This document shows, piece by piece, positions 1 through 7,063 of a stretch of 21,015 nt of DNA (position 1 is the stretch's first letter; the number at the start of each line of letters is the position of its first letter). The DNA comes from CAZLPZ01 sp964561535 (GTDB taxonomy: Bacteria; Pseudomonadota; Alphaproteobacteria; Micavibrionales; Micavibrionaceae): assembly GCA_964561535.1 (NCBI GenBank), contig CAZLPZ010000031.1:1-21015 (forward strand), written 5' to 3'. The notes under the pieces are model-generated. The model saw only the letters and a program-made list of their open reading frames with translations. It was not told the origin of the DNA and made no database searches. A program made the position numbers and the translations under genes.

Positions 1-61
1 CCTAAACACAGGAATATAGTCAAGGAATAAATGCGGTAATATTGTTGCGTATTTTTCTTTT

Positions 62-90
62 TTGAGTGAAAACGTATTTTCCGATAATAT
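62..90 (+). promoter_or_regulatory. Candidate sigma-70-type promoter for the first orphan gene
   Basis: TTGAGT at 62-67 and TAATAT at 85-90 are separated by 17 bases, the usual spacing of a housekeeping -35/-10 pair. A start near 97 would give a leader of about 60 bases before the gene at 157. The surroundings are very AT-rich, so a chance match is possible. Confidence 0.35.
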
Positions 91-156
91 TTTTTATAAG
101 TTGATTTCCAGAAGAAATAATGAGATAAGTTAAGGCAGAAAATAACGGAGGAAACT

Positions 157-450
157 ATGAAATTCAAACGTGCCTTATTCGTAGTAAATGCTTTTACAGA
201 AGCATCAAATAAAGATGAACAAGCTATGAATGAGGACATTCTGGCCACTGCGTTTCGTCAGACGCGTGATAGGAAACAAAATGGACATGTTTTGTTTGAA
301 CATAATGGGCAAAAATTGCGTGTTGATATGAAGAAAAAATTGCGTGTTAATCGTGTTAATGCGATGCAAGCTATGCGACGACATGGGGCGAGAATAGGTT
401 ACACTTTCAATGTTCGGCATGTTACAGCAGATACGAAATTGGACATTTAG
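157..450 (+). CDS. Small hypothetical basic protein (97 aa)
   Basis: I do not recognise this protein. The ATG is preceded by a strong GGAGG at 148-152 with 4 bases of spacing, which makes it a convincing gene despite its size. The product is soluble and basic, with no signal peptide or membrane segment. Its middle holds a Lys/Arg-rich stretch (around residues 51-75, with KLRVDMKKKLRVNRVN) that could bind nucleic acid, but no known fold is evident. It is monocistronic, convergent with smpB, and AT-rich compared with the core genes. It is followed at 466-473 by a run of eight T without an obvious strong stem. Likely a lineage-specific gene of unknown role. Confidence 0.6.
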   Translation: MKFKRALFVVNAFTEASNKDEQAMNEDILATAFRQTRDRKQNGHVLFEHNGQKLRVDMKKKLRVNRVNAMQAMRRHGARIGYTFNVRHVTADTKLDI

Positions 451-485
451 AAATTGTGATTGAGACTTTTTTTTAAGTTAAAGGC

Positions 486-540
486 GATCACCCCCTCCGC
501 CCATGCTTCGCGTTCGGCTATGCAGGGCATCTCCGGAAAA
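486..540. repeat. Possible degenerate GC-rich intergenic repeat downstream of smpB
   Basis: This GC-rich patch lies in otherwise AT-rich spacer between the ends of the first gene and smpB. Read on the minus strand it runs GGAGATGCC, GCGAAGC, GGGGGTGAT, loosely echoing segments of the palindrome inside the ETF-QO gene (GAGATGCC, GAAGC). No long perfect inverted repeat is visible. It may be a repeat relic or a weak structured 3' end of smpB. Confidence 0.25.
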
Positions 541-547
541 TATTTGA

Positions 548-1045
548 CTATCCCCGTTCTTTCATCACGCGTTGTTTTTGACGCGTCCAATCCCGCGCCT
601 TGATGCTCTCACGTTTATCGATGGTTTTCTTACCTTTGGCCAGACCAATTAATACTTTCGCCCGGCCACGTTCATCGAAATATATTTTCAAGGGGATGAT
701 GGTATAACCGTCGCGCTGCACGGCGCCCAGGAGATGATTGATTTGTTTTTTGTGCAATAATAATTTGCGGTCGGCCTTTGGTGCGTGTTGCAAATGTTTC
801 CCGGCTTGCTGATATTCAGGGATGTGCGCATTCATCAGGTACATCTCATTGAATTTTAACCCTGCGTGCGCCTCGTGAATGGAACATTGCCCCAAGCGCA
901 GGGATTTGAGTTCGGTGCCCTTGAGCACAATCCCGGCTTCGAACGTTTCCTCGACCGCGTAATCGTACCGCGCGCGGCGATTTTCGGTGATCGTCACGTT
1001 GGTCGAGAGGACGGGTTTTTTGCGAGTCTTATCTTTCGCGGTCAT
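548..1045 (-). CDS. smpB: SsrA-binding protein SmpB (165 aa)
   Basis: SmpB binds the tRNA-like part of tmRNA and brings it to stalled ribosomes for trans-translation in the cytoplasm. The hallmark segments are present: ENRRARYDYAVEETFEAGIVL followed by the GTELKSLR motif near residues 43-50, then the LIGLAKGKK segment and a basic C-terminal tail ending KERG. Length fits the family. I chose the ATG at 1045, which has AAGGA about 11 bases upstream; a GTG at 1084 would add 13 basic residues and has no good ribosome site. In many alphaproteobacteria smpB follows dapA, but here the upstream neighbour is an unrelated divergent small gene. The tmRNA gene itself is not in this window. Confidence 0.96.
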   Translation of the reverse strand: MTAKDKTRKKPVLSTNVTITENRRARYDYAVEETFEAGIVLKGTELKSLRLGQCSIHEAHAGLKFNEMYLMNAHIPEYQQAGKHLQHAPKADRKLLLHKKQINHLLGAVQRDGYTIIPLKIYFDERGRAKVLIGLAKGKKTIDKRESIKARDWTRQKQRVMKERG

Positions 1046-1227
1046 TTTACGTTTATCCTTAATTTCACGGGCGAAGCGTACCACAAGGTGCGCGTTTACG
1101 TAAGGATTTTAAGAGGATAGGGTGTCGGATGAAAATAATATATTCCTATTGCTATAAAATTATTTTCCTTTTAAAAAGCATAATCTTTATAAAAAATTGA
1201 ATGATCTTTTTTAAGAAGGCCAATAAC

Positions 1228-1491
1228 ATGAAAAAACACTTGTACCGCCCTGATGTTCCTGTCGTCAATCAACGTCCCTATGGCGAAATCGAATCTGCCC
1301 TCGTCCGAGTTGGTTTTGGAGCAATTTATTTTGTCGGAACACGGGGATCACAGTATTATTTATTTCCTGTTTTTGATGATGGTACTATTTCAATACATGG
1401 GGGGACTGGTATGGATGAATATCCGTATCCGACAGAAATGGCTAACATTGTTAATATCCAAGATTTGGGCATAGCGGGAGATCTACGTTGA
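1228..1491 (+). CDS. Small hypothetical protein (87 aa)
   Basis: Unrecognised small protein. I prefer the ATG at 1228 because AAGAAGG lies 9 bases upstream; an in-frame ATG at 1201 would add nine residues and has no Shine-Dalgarno. The sequence contains short hydrophobic strand-like stretches (VGFGAIYFVGTRG, QYYLFPVFDDG) and then GGTGMDEYPYP, consistent with a small beta-rich globular domain, with no membrane helix or signal peptide. It stands alone between smpB (divergent) and rlmH (convergent), and a hairpin plus T-run lies about 80 bases after its stop. Function unknown. Confidence 0.5.
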   Translation: MKKHLYRPDVPVVNQRPYGEIESALVRVGFGAIYFVGTRGSQYYLFPVFDDGTISIHGGTGMDEYPYPTEMANIVNIQDLGIAGDLR

Positions 1492-1568
1492 GAGGATGAC
1501 CCTGTTCCTGCAGTATCGATCTCTTCAGGAGTACCTGCACCGGGCATGGCGCCGTAATTAAATCTGGG

Positions 1569-1599
1569 CCCCGGCATGCGCCGGGGTGGCATATTTTTT
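1569..1599 (+). terminator. Hairpin plus T-run (terminator-like, built from a GC palindrome)
   Basis: CCCCGGC at 1569-1575 pairs perfectly with GCCGGGG at 1580-1586 across a 4-base loop. A run of six T follows at 1594-1599, but five bases of TGGCA come between. It could end transcription of the 1228 gene. The stem is also the core of the GC palindromes found elsewhere in the window, so the terminator may be a co-opted repeat. The rest of the 1492-1619 spacer holds nothing else I can support. Confidence 0.45.
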
Positions 1600-1619
1600 C
1601 CCTCACTTTTTTCCTTTTT

Positions 1620-2078
1620 CTATCCCCGATGATACGGGTGGCCGGCGTGAATTTGTTGTGCGCGGTATAATTGTTCGGCCGCCATCACGCGGGCCAGCAT
1701 ATGCGGCCAGGTCATGGATCCAAACGACAGGACGTGGCGGGCGCGTGACCGAATCGCGTCGTTCAGGCCATCCGCCCCGCCTATGACGCATTGTACGTTT
1801 CCCGCCCCTGTATCAAAATGTCCTGCAATAAGCCTTGAGAATCCAGTACTGTCGATGGTTTTGCCGCGTTCATCAAACACGATTAACGGGGCAGTTGGGT
1901 CAAGGGCAGCGAGGATTGCCGTGTGTTCGGCCGATGTTTGGGCGGGGCCCGCGTCGCGTATGTCGAGTTCACGTAAGATTAATCGCCACGTCGTTAAACG
2001 TTTGGCGTAATCATCAAACGCTTCACGGTACGGACCGGATTTTAATTTTCCAATAGCGATGAGGGTGAGTGTGGGCAT
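1620..2078 (-). CDS. rlmH: 23S rRNA (pseudouridine1915-N3)-methyltransferase RlmH (152 aa)
   Basis: RlmH is a SPOUT (alpha/beta-knot) enzyme that methylates pseudouridine 1915 in helix 69 of 23S rRNA on the assembled 70S ribosome, using S-adenosylmethionine. The sequence is typical at full length: LTLIAIGKLK at the start, FDERGK near residues 68-73, the GGADG SAM-loop at 100-104, and the C-terminal segment ending HPYHRG. The ATG at 2078 fits the family start, but there is no clear Shine-Dalgarno. It lies 89 bases downstream of rsfS on the same strand, a conserved pairing in many bacteria; a GC-rich palindromic repeat has entered this gap. Confidence 0.96.
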   Translation of the reverse strand: MPTLTLIAIGKLKSGPYREAFDDYAKRLTTWRLILRELDIRDAGPAQTSAEHTAILAALDPTAPLIVFDERGKTIDSTGFSRLIAGHFDTGAGNVQCVIGGADGLNDAIRSRARHVLSFGSMTWPHMLARVMAAEQLYRAQQIHAGHPYHRG

Positions 2079-2100
2079 GGGAGGAGAGAATTGGAGTAAG

Positions 2101-2163
2101 TGTTATCCCGGCTTGCACCAGGATCCAGTGATATCGAGGTCCCGGGCGTTGGCCGGGACGACA
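2101..2163. repeat. GC-rich palindromic repeat between rsfS and rlmH
   Basis: The outer ends TGTTATCCCGG (2101-2111) and CCGGGACGACA (2153-2163) are inverted copies of each other with two mismatches. Inside, GTCCCGG at 2139-2145 pairs with CCGGGAC at 2153-2159, and ATCC/GGAT pairs occur in the left half, so the element can fold as two hairpins. It resembles the other GC palindromes in this window and sits in the transcribed gap of an apparent operon. Confidence 0.6.
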
Positions 2164-2167
2164 GTTC

Positions 2168-2548
2168 TTATTTTTCCTCACCTACCGGAAATAGATGTGC
2201 GCCACGCCACATTTTTTCGATGTTATAAAAGGCACGAACTTCGGGGCGGAAGAGGTGGATGATGACGTCGTGGGCGTCAACGACAATCCAATCGGCCTGG
2301 CGTTGGCCTTCGACGCGAATGTCTTTATACCCATGTTCGGTTAATTTATCGACCAGTTTATCGGCCATACCGGCGACCTGACGGCTGGAGCGACCCGTTG
2401 CGATAATCATGTAATCGGCAAGGGCGGATTCTTGGGGGAGGGTGATGGTTTCAATTTCCTCGGCCTTGTCGGCATCGAGCGTCGCGAGGACCAGATCTTT
2501 GAGAGGGGATTTGACGGACTTTGTTTTTTTTGGGGTGACGGTTGGAAT
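2168..2548 (-). CDS. rsfS: Ribosomal silencing factor RsfS, probable ATT start (126 aa)
   Basis: RsfS (Iojap/YbeB family) binds uL14 on the 50S subunit and blocks subunit joining, lowering translation in poor conditions. The conserved core is clear: SALADYMIIATGRSSRQVAGMADKL, then ADWIVVDAHDVIIHLF and RAFYNIEKMW. The first in-frame ATG, at 2410, lies inside this core, so the true start must be upstream. The open frame continues back to a stop at 2603-2605 and encodes the expected first helix (LKDLVLATLDADKAEEIETI). It contains no ATG, GTG or TTG. ATT at 2546-2548 has a perfect GGAGGT 6 bases upstream (2555-2560), giving 126 residues. A CTG at 2492-2494 would cut into the first helix and has no ribosome site. 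Confidence 0.9.
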   Translation of the reverse strand: MPTVTPKKTKSVKSPLKDLVLATLDADKAEEIETITLPQESALADYMIIATGRSSRQVAGMADKLVDKLTEHGYKDIRVEGQRQADWIVVDAHDVIIHLFRPEVRAFYNIEKMWRGAHLFPVGEEK

Positions 2549-2554
2549 GGAAAT

Positions 2555-2560
2555 ACCTCC
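2555..2560 (-). promoter_or_regulatory. Shine-Dalgarno GGAGGT deciding the rsfS ATT start
   Basis: On the minus strand GGAGGT precedes ATT at 2548 by six bases. No other start-like codon with a ribosome site occurs in the frame upstream of the conserved RsfS core, so this site supports initiation at ATT. Confidence 0.55.
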
Positions 2561-2731
2561 AATGTTAGAGCGGGTTGAGAAGGGGGGAAAAGGAATGGAT
2601 GATCAGACGGGGCGCTTTAGTCCCATGTGGATAAGATTCGTGTTTAAAGATCACCATAAGACCATTATACGCCTTTTGTGGAATAAAGGGCAAGTTTGGG
2701 ATAATATACATAATATATAGGTTGCCACCTT

Positions 2732-2747
2732 TGGCACAGCTCTTGCT
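2732..2747 (+). promoter_or_regulatory. Sigma-54 (RpoN) -24/-12 promoter candidate
   Basis: TGGCAC at 2732-2737, five bases, then TTGCT at 2743-2747 matches the RpoN consensus TGGCAC-N5-TTGCW at every fixed position, with correct GG-to-GC spacing. It is correctly oriented for the lytic transglycosylase. Transcription would start near 2758, only about five bases before the ATG at 2763. Binding sites for an activator were not identified in the 2605-2731 stretch. Confidence 0.6.
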
Positions 2748-2762
2748 GTTATCCTTTCTACG

Positions 2763-3770
2763 ATGACCTATCCCGTTTTAAACCGATCTGATGTGTTTTT
2801 TCCGTCTTTTACGCCGATGGGCCGGGGGGAGCGTCCCGGTGCGGGTCTGGGCATCGAGCACGCGATTGCCCAGGCAAGTGCCAAGACCGGGGTGTCATTC
2901 TCGTATCTGATCAATAATGCCAAGGCCGAGAGTGGGTTGGATCCGGCGGCCCGTGCGAAAACCAGTTCAGCATCGGGCTTGTATCAGTTTACGCAAAAAA
3001 CATGGTTACAGATGGTGCGGGATCATGGGGCGGATGTGGGGCTTTCGGAATTTGCCGCGTGCGTTGATGATCAATGTCATGTGGTGAATGCAGAGACGCG
3101 CCGCGATATTTTGGCGTTACGGCAAGACCCCCAAATTTCTGCCGTGATGGCTGCAAAATATGCCGAGATGAATGCTGCACAACTCGAAAAAACGGTGGGG
3201 GATCGCACAGAAATTGGCGATACCGAACTGTATCTTGCGCATGTGTTTGGGGCCAGTGGGGCCACGAAATTTATTAGAAATATGGATCATGACGCAAAAG
3301 CCGTCGCAGCGCAGGCTTTTCCCGTCGAGGCACGTGCGAACCCTGGAATCTTTTACAAAGACGGTAAGGCACAAAGCTTTAGACAAATTTATGATCGGTT
3401 TTCTGAAAAGTTTGAAGACACGGCGATATCAACGACGACAACACAAGGGGCAAGGGACGCCCGGATGAATGGTCAGGAGGATGACATGATTGGACAGGTG
3501 AATAAGGGGTATCGCACGTGGGTGCGGCGACCCAGTACCGGAGGCGCGATCAATGCGGAATTATTGGGAGTGATACCGGATAAGGTATCGTTTGAGGGGA
3601 TGATGTCGGATCGGACGGCCTATGATTTTACAGGCGTGCGGGGCGCGGCGTTGGAAGATCGAACGGTATCGGACGCTGTGGTCGATGATCTTTTAACGGC
3701 GCATCAGCCAGCGTTATTGGTGATGGCGCAAAGCTACCGGCATAATCAAAATTCCCGCTATAATGGGTGA
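2763..3770 (+). CDS. Lytic transglycosylase (SLT domain) protein (335 aa)
   Basis: Soluble-lytic-transglycosylase-like enzymes cleave the MurNAc-GlcNAc bond of peptidoglycan. The domain occupies roughly residues 32-90: helix IAQASAKTGV, the catalytic glutamate E56 in NNAKAESGLDP, then SSASGLYQFTQKTW (SGLYQF 71-76). A helical extension with an AHVFGASGATKFI segment continues to about residue 215. The C-terminal third is low-complexity and unassigned. I see no classical signal peptide at the chosen ATG, so export would need another route or a different start (Met19 at 2817 lacks a Shine-Dalgarno). The sigma-54-like promoter suggests a regulated, possibly flagellar or envelope-remodelling role. 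Its end overlaps the convergent orphan gene by 13 bases. Confidence 0.85.
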   Translation: MTYPVLNRSDVFFPSFTPMGRGERPGAGLGIEHAIAQASAKTGVSFSYLINNAKAESGLDPAARAKTSSASGLYQFTQKTWLQMVRDHGADVGLSEFAACVDDQCHVVNAETRRDILALRQDPQISAVMAAKYAEMNAAQLEKTVGDRTEIGDTELYLAHVFGASGATKFIRNMDHDAKAVAAQAFPVEARANPGIFYKDGKAQSFRQIYDRFSEKFEDTAISTTTTQGARDARMNGQEDDMIGQVNKGYRTWVRRPSTGGAINAELLGVIPDKVSFEGMMSDRTAYDFTGVRGAALEDRTVSDAVVDDLLTAHQPALLVMAQSYRHNQNSRYNG

Positions 3771-4297
3771 TTGCCTGTGGCAATAGGATGTTTCTTTCTT
3801 TGATTCCATGGATGTGGTGGAAGATGCAATTTTGTAACGGGATACATGCGTGAAAAGTCAGAGATAGCAATAGAATCCGCCGTCTCAGAAATTCGACAAT
3901 ATTCCAGAGTAAGTTCCGGATGATGTTCTCTTAGTTGAAATAAGTGATCTTGAATTTTTTCTAATGGTACACAAATAACACCTGGGAATCTGCTCGTTAG
4001 AACGACAGCAAAGAAATTGTTGGTTATTGTCGAGGCGCGGGTCGCTGTATCGATGCCCCCACAATATACAGGCATGGGGGATAAAGAATTATTTTTGTCG
4101 TCATTTAAACATATTCCCAGATGTTTAAGGGCCGTAAACATAGAACGTCGGTCATTTTTTGACTGGGCATGTACAGAATCACGAAATGATTTAGACAGAA
4201 TACCTTGCCTGCTTAATCCTTTTTGTATTTGTTGAGCTGTTGGAGAAAGACACTCGTTTAACTTTTTCCAATCAACATATTTTTTTGTTAGTGCCAT
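3758..4297 (-). CDS. Hypothetical protein (179 aa)
   Basis: Unrecognised. The start at 4297 (MALTKKYVDWKKLN) has AAGGA about 9 bases upstream and is preferred over a longer frame beginning at 4345. The protein has an N-terminal helical half (CLSPTAQQIQKGLSRQGILS and KNDRRSMFTALKHLGICLND) and a C-terminal half with a hydrophobic strand (FFAVVLTSRFPGVICVPLEKI) and helix. It ends in a basic, Pro-rich tail. No signal peptide or membrane span. It is more AT-rich than the flanking core genes and sits alone, convergent with the transglycosylase and divergent from the helicase. Likely an orphan or acquired gene. Confidence 0.6.
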   Translation of the reverse strand: MALTKKYVDWKKLNECLSPTAQQIQKGLSRQGILSKSFRDSVHAQSKNDRRSMFTALKHLGICLNDDKNNSLSPMPVYCGGIDTATRASTITNNFFAVVLTSRFPGVICVPLEKIQDHLFQLREHHPELTLEYCRISETADSIAISDFSRMYPVTKLHLPPHPWNQRKKHPIATGNHPL

Positions 4298-4423
4298 GGG
4301 GTTTCCTTTTTTATGGTATTTATAGAATATGGCTATTAAATACAATTCTTTTTTATAATAAACTCATTTCTTTTTCCCGCGTTTATGATTACCTTGTAAT
4401 AAGAACAAAACAGGATCAAATAC

Positions 4424-6040
4424 ATGCGCCCCACGCCCGTAAAGCTCGACCAAAATGACGCCTTTAAACGCGCGATCGATTTGATGCAGAACACGCAAAC
4501 GCCCTTATTTATCACGGGTAAAGCCGGGACGGGGAAATCTACGTTGCTCGATCATTTTATTCTAAACACGGCGAAAAAATGCGTTGTGTTGGCCCCTACG
4601 GGGGTGGCTGCGTTGAACGTCAAGGGTCAGACAATTCACCGATTCTTTAATTTCTATATTGATGTGACGCCCGAAAAGATCAAGAAAAAGGAGATCAAGC
4701 CGCGGAATGCCAAATTGATCAAGGCCCTTGAGACCATTATTATTGACGAAATATCTATGGTGCGCGCCGATATTTTGGACTGTATTGACACCCTGTTGCG
4801 GATGTATGGGCGGGATTCATCGCAACCTTTTGGGGGAGTACAGATGATTTTCGTGGGGGATCTGTATCAATTGCCGCCCGTGGTCAACCGCGATGAAAAT
4901 GAGATTTTTGAAACCCATTACGACAGCCCCTATTTTTTCAGTGCGCGGGTGATGAAAGATCTGGTGTTTGATATTGTTGAACTTGAAAAAGTATATCGTC
5001 AGAAAGATCTTGAATTTGTTGAGTTATTAAATCGTGTCCGTAATAACGGCACAACCGAAGAAGACATTGCGGTGTTGAACACGCGGGTGATCATGTCCGG
5101 GGGCCCTTTGCCCCATGTACCGGGGGGTGGTGATAGAAAGTCTGATTTGACGATCACCTTAACATCCACCAATGCGGGGGCGGCGACGGTGAATGAGACA
5201 ACGCTCGCGGGCCTTCCAGGTCGAACATATGAATCGCTTGCTGAAATATCGGGGGACTTTACAAAAGAATATTACCCAACCGAGACAAATTTGAAATTCA
5301 AAATTGGGTCACAAATTATGATGCTCAATAATGATTCCAAAAAACGGTGGGTGAATGGATCGATTGGTGTGGTCACGGATTACACGCGGGATGAAGAAGG
5401 CGCAGACGTCGTGCGCATACGGTTAAACGGTGAACGTGACACGGTTGATGTTGTGCCGTATTTGTGGGAAGTATTTAAATCAAAATTGGTTGATGGTCAG
5501 ATTGTATCGGACGCCGTGGGGACGTTTTCGCAATTGCCCTTCCGTCTGGCGTGGGCGGTGACCATACATAAAAGTCAGGGGAAAACATTCGATCATGTGA
5601 TTGTGGATATTGGGCGCGGCACGTTTGCCACGGGGCAACTCTATGTGGCTCTTTCGCGGTGTACCTCGTTTGAAGGGTTACACCTTAAAACACCGATTAA
5701 GGCATCGCATATCCGGGTTGATTACCGTATCCCCAAATTCATGACAGAGTTTCAGTATCAAAAATCGGCGACGCAGGGGAGTGTGGATGATAAACAGGCC
5801 TTGATTGAACGCGCAATTAAGACGCGAACACCCGTCAAAATTACGTATTTAAAACCGAATGATACGAAATCATCACGTATCATTGATGCATTGTCTTTGG
5901 GGCCTGAAGAATATAAGGGCCAACCGTTTACCGGTTTGCGTGCCTATTGTCATGAACGTCAAAATAATCGAATTTTTCGGATTGATCGAATCCTTGAGAT
6001 TGAAATGATGGATCATCTCACGACAAAGAAAAAAGCCTAG
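4424..6040 (+). CDS. PIF1/RecD-like superfamily 1 helicase with C-terminal WYL domain (538 aa)
   Basis: PIF1-family enzymes are 5'-to-3' DNA helicases that unwind G-quadruplexes and other obstacles. Walker A is GKAGTGKST (32-40), followed by the PTGVAALNVKGQTIHRFF motif (58-74), Walker B IIIDEISM (105-112), GDLYQLPP, the late AVTIHKSQGKTFD motif and VALSRC. Residues from about 461 to 531 (IERAIKTRTPVKITYLK to LRAYCHERQNNRIFRIDRI) match a WYL domain, a ligand- or single-strand-binding module that is known in other bacterial PIF1 helicases such as that of Thermotoga elfii. The ATG at 4424 has AGGAT 8 bases upstream. It is monocistronic. The gene ends beside a T-run shared with the convergent glycosylase. 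Confidence 0.9.
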   Translation: MRPTPVKLDQNDAFKRAIDLMQNTQTPLFITGKAGTGKSTLLDHFILNTAKKCVVLAPTGVAALNVKGQTIHRFFNFYIDVTPEKIKKKEIKPRNAKLIKALETIIIDEISMVRADILDCIDTLLRMYGRDSSQPFGGVQMIFVGDLYQLPPVVNRDENEIFETHYDSPYFFSARVMKDLVFDIVELEKVYRQKDLEFVELLNRVRNNGTTEEDIAVLNTRVIMSGGPLPHVPGGGDRKSDLTITLTSTNAGAATVNETTLAGLPGRTYESLAEISGDFTKEYYPTETNLKFKIGSQIMMLNNDSKKRWVNGSIGVVTDYTRDEEGADVVRIRLNGERDTVDVVPYLWEVFKSKLVDGQIVSDAVGTFSQLPFRLAWAVTIHKSQGKTFDHVIVDIGRGTFATGQLYVALSRCTSFEGLHLKTPIKASHIRVDYRIPKFMTEFQYQKSATQGSVDDKQALIERAIKTRTPVKITYLKPNDTKSSRIIDALSLGPEEYKGQPFTGLRAYCHERQNNRIFRIDRILEIEMMDHLTTKKKA

Positions 6041-6057
6041 GAAAGCCCCCTTTTTTT

Positions 6058-6948
6058 TTAGGCGGAGGATTCTTTTATCGCTGATTGAATCATCTGTAAA
6101 TCTTCCCAGGCATCGCGTTTTTTTGCGGGTGTACGTCGTAAAAATGAGGGATGATAGATGGACAGGGCGCGTGTGGAAAATCCGACATCCGCGGCAAGAG
6201 ATAAAGGCCGATAATTGCGCCATTTTCCCCGTAATTTTGTAATGCCGTCGGTCGTACCCAATAATAGTTTTGCAGCCTCACCCCCGACGCACACCAAAAT
6301 ATCTGGACGGATCAGAGCGATATGTCGTTCAATAAAGGGGAGGGAGATCTCAAATTCTGCTGGGGTGGGTGTTCGGTTGCCCGGTGGCCGCCAGTTGAGA
6401 ATGGTGGTGATATAGAGGGAATCTATGGGGTTATTGTTCGTTCGTGACAATCCAATCGCTGCAAACATTTTATCCAGTAAAGCGCCATCTTCGCCCAGGA
6501 ACGGCTGGCCATTTTGGTCATCTTCTGTGCCGGGGGCGTCGCCTATAATCATGACGCGGGCCGAAGGATTGCCATCGGCAAAAACCAAATGTGTTGCGTG
6601 GCGTTTGATTTGGATGCCATCGAAGTTCTGAATCGTTGTGCGTAAATCATCCAATGTTTGTGCGGTGGTTGCCAGGCGCACAGCTTCAATCCGGGCTTCG
6701 GGTGTGGCGACAAGAGCGGAGGGAGGTGTGTTGGTTAAGGAGGATCGGGGAAATTCCTTTTCTTTGTTTACGGGAAGAGACGACGGCGTGTGTGTATCCG
6801 AAATAGAAGGAGGTGTAGGAATCGGATTTATATTGATTTTTACCGGTTCATCTGACAGGGGCATATCCACACCGGATTCTAGTTGCCATAGCAACGCGCC
6901 CGTAGGGTTTTGAAAGGTTTCGGAAAAAAGAGCAGGGGATAATGTCAT
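6058..6948 (-). CDS. Family-4-like uracil-DNA glycosylase (296 aa)
   Basis: This family removes uracil from DNA to begin base excision repair. Recognisable motifs are GDAPGTEDDQNGQPFLG (136-152, normally GEAPG), the WRPPGNRTPTP segment (186-196), LVCVGGEAAKLLLG (218-231) and the C-terminal YHPSFLRR (265-272). A Pro/Ser/Thr-rich linker (about 40-80) separates an N-terminal helix (GALLWQLESGVD), as in other alphaproteobacterial members. Classical family-4 enzymes bind a [4Fe-4S] cluster through four cysteines; this protein has one cysteine in total (residue 220), and the usual GCxLK cysteine is Ile112. It is divergent from the ETF-QO gene and convergent with the helicase. Confidence 0.88.
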   Translation of the reverse strand: MTLSPALFSETFQNPTGALLWQLESGVDMPLSDEPVKININPIPTPPSISDTHTPSSLPVNKEKEFPRSSLTNTPPSALVATPEARIEAVRLATTAQTLDDLRTTIQNFDGIQIKRHATHLVFADGNPSARVMIIGDAPGTEDDQNGQPFLGEDGALLDKMFAAIGLSRTNNNPIDSLYITTILNWRPPGNRTPTPAEFEISLPFIERHIALIRPDILVCVGGEAAKLLLGTTDGITKLRGKWRNYRPLSLAADVGFSTRALSIYHPSFLRRTPAKKRDAWEDLQMIQSAIKESSA

Positions 6949-7015
6949 ATCTGAACCATAGCTGATTCAATATGGATTATAAAGCATTAAGGAATCGGGT
7001 ATATGTTGCAATTAG

Positions 7016-7038
7016 ATTTCTGCCTTCGCGGGGATGAC
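7016..7038. repeat. Half of a GC palindromic repeat (ends in GGGGATGAC)
   Basis: The segment reads TTCTGCCTTCGCGGGGATGAC on the plus strand, the complement of the widespread proteobacterial repeat start GTCATCCCCGCGAAGG. No second arm follows. It lies in the 115-base spacer between the divergent glycosylase and ETF-QO genes, so it probably affects neither coding region. Confidence 0.4.
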
Positions 7039-7063
7039 GCTTCTTTTCTTTTGGTAAAGACTT

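Noticed and set aside
866..1120. Plus-strand ORF opposite smpB
   Set aside because: Shadow frame of a firmly identified gene.
2442..2720. Plus-strand ORF of 92 residues opposite rsfS
   Set aside because: It is the antisense of the rsfS N-terminal coding region and its leader; no family resemblance.
6041..6059. Bidirectional terminator between the helicase and glycosylase genes
   Set aside because: There is a run of nine T, but the only stem is GCCTA/TAGGC around a 19-base loop, which is too weak to call.
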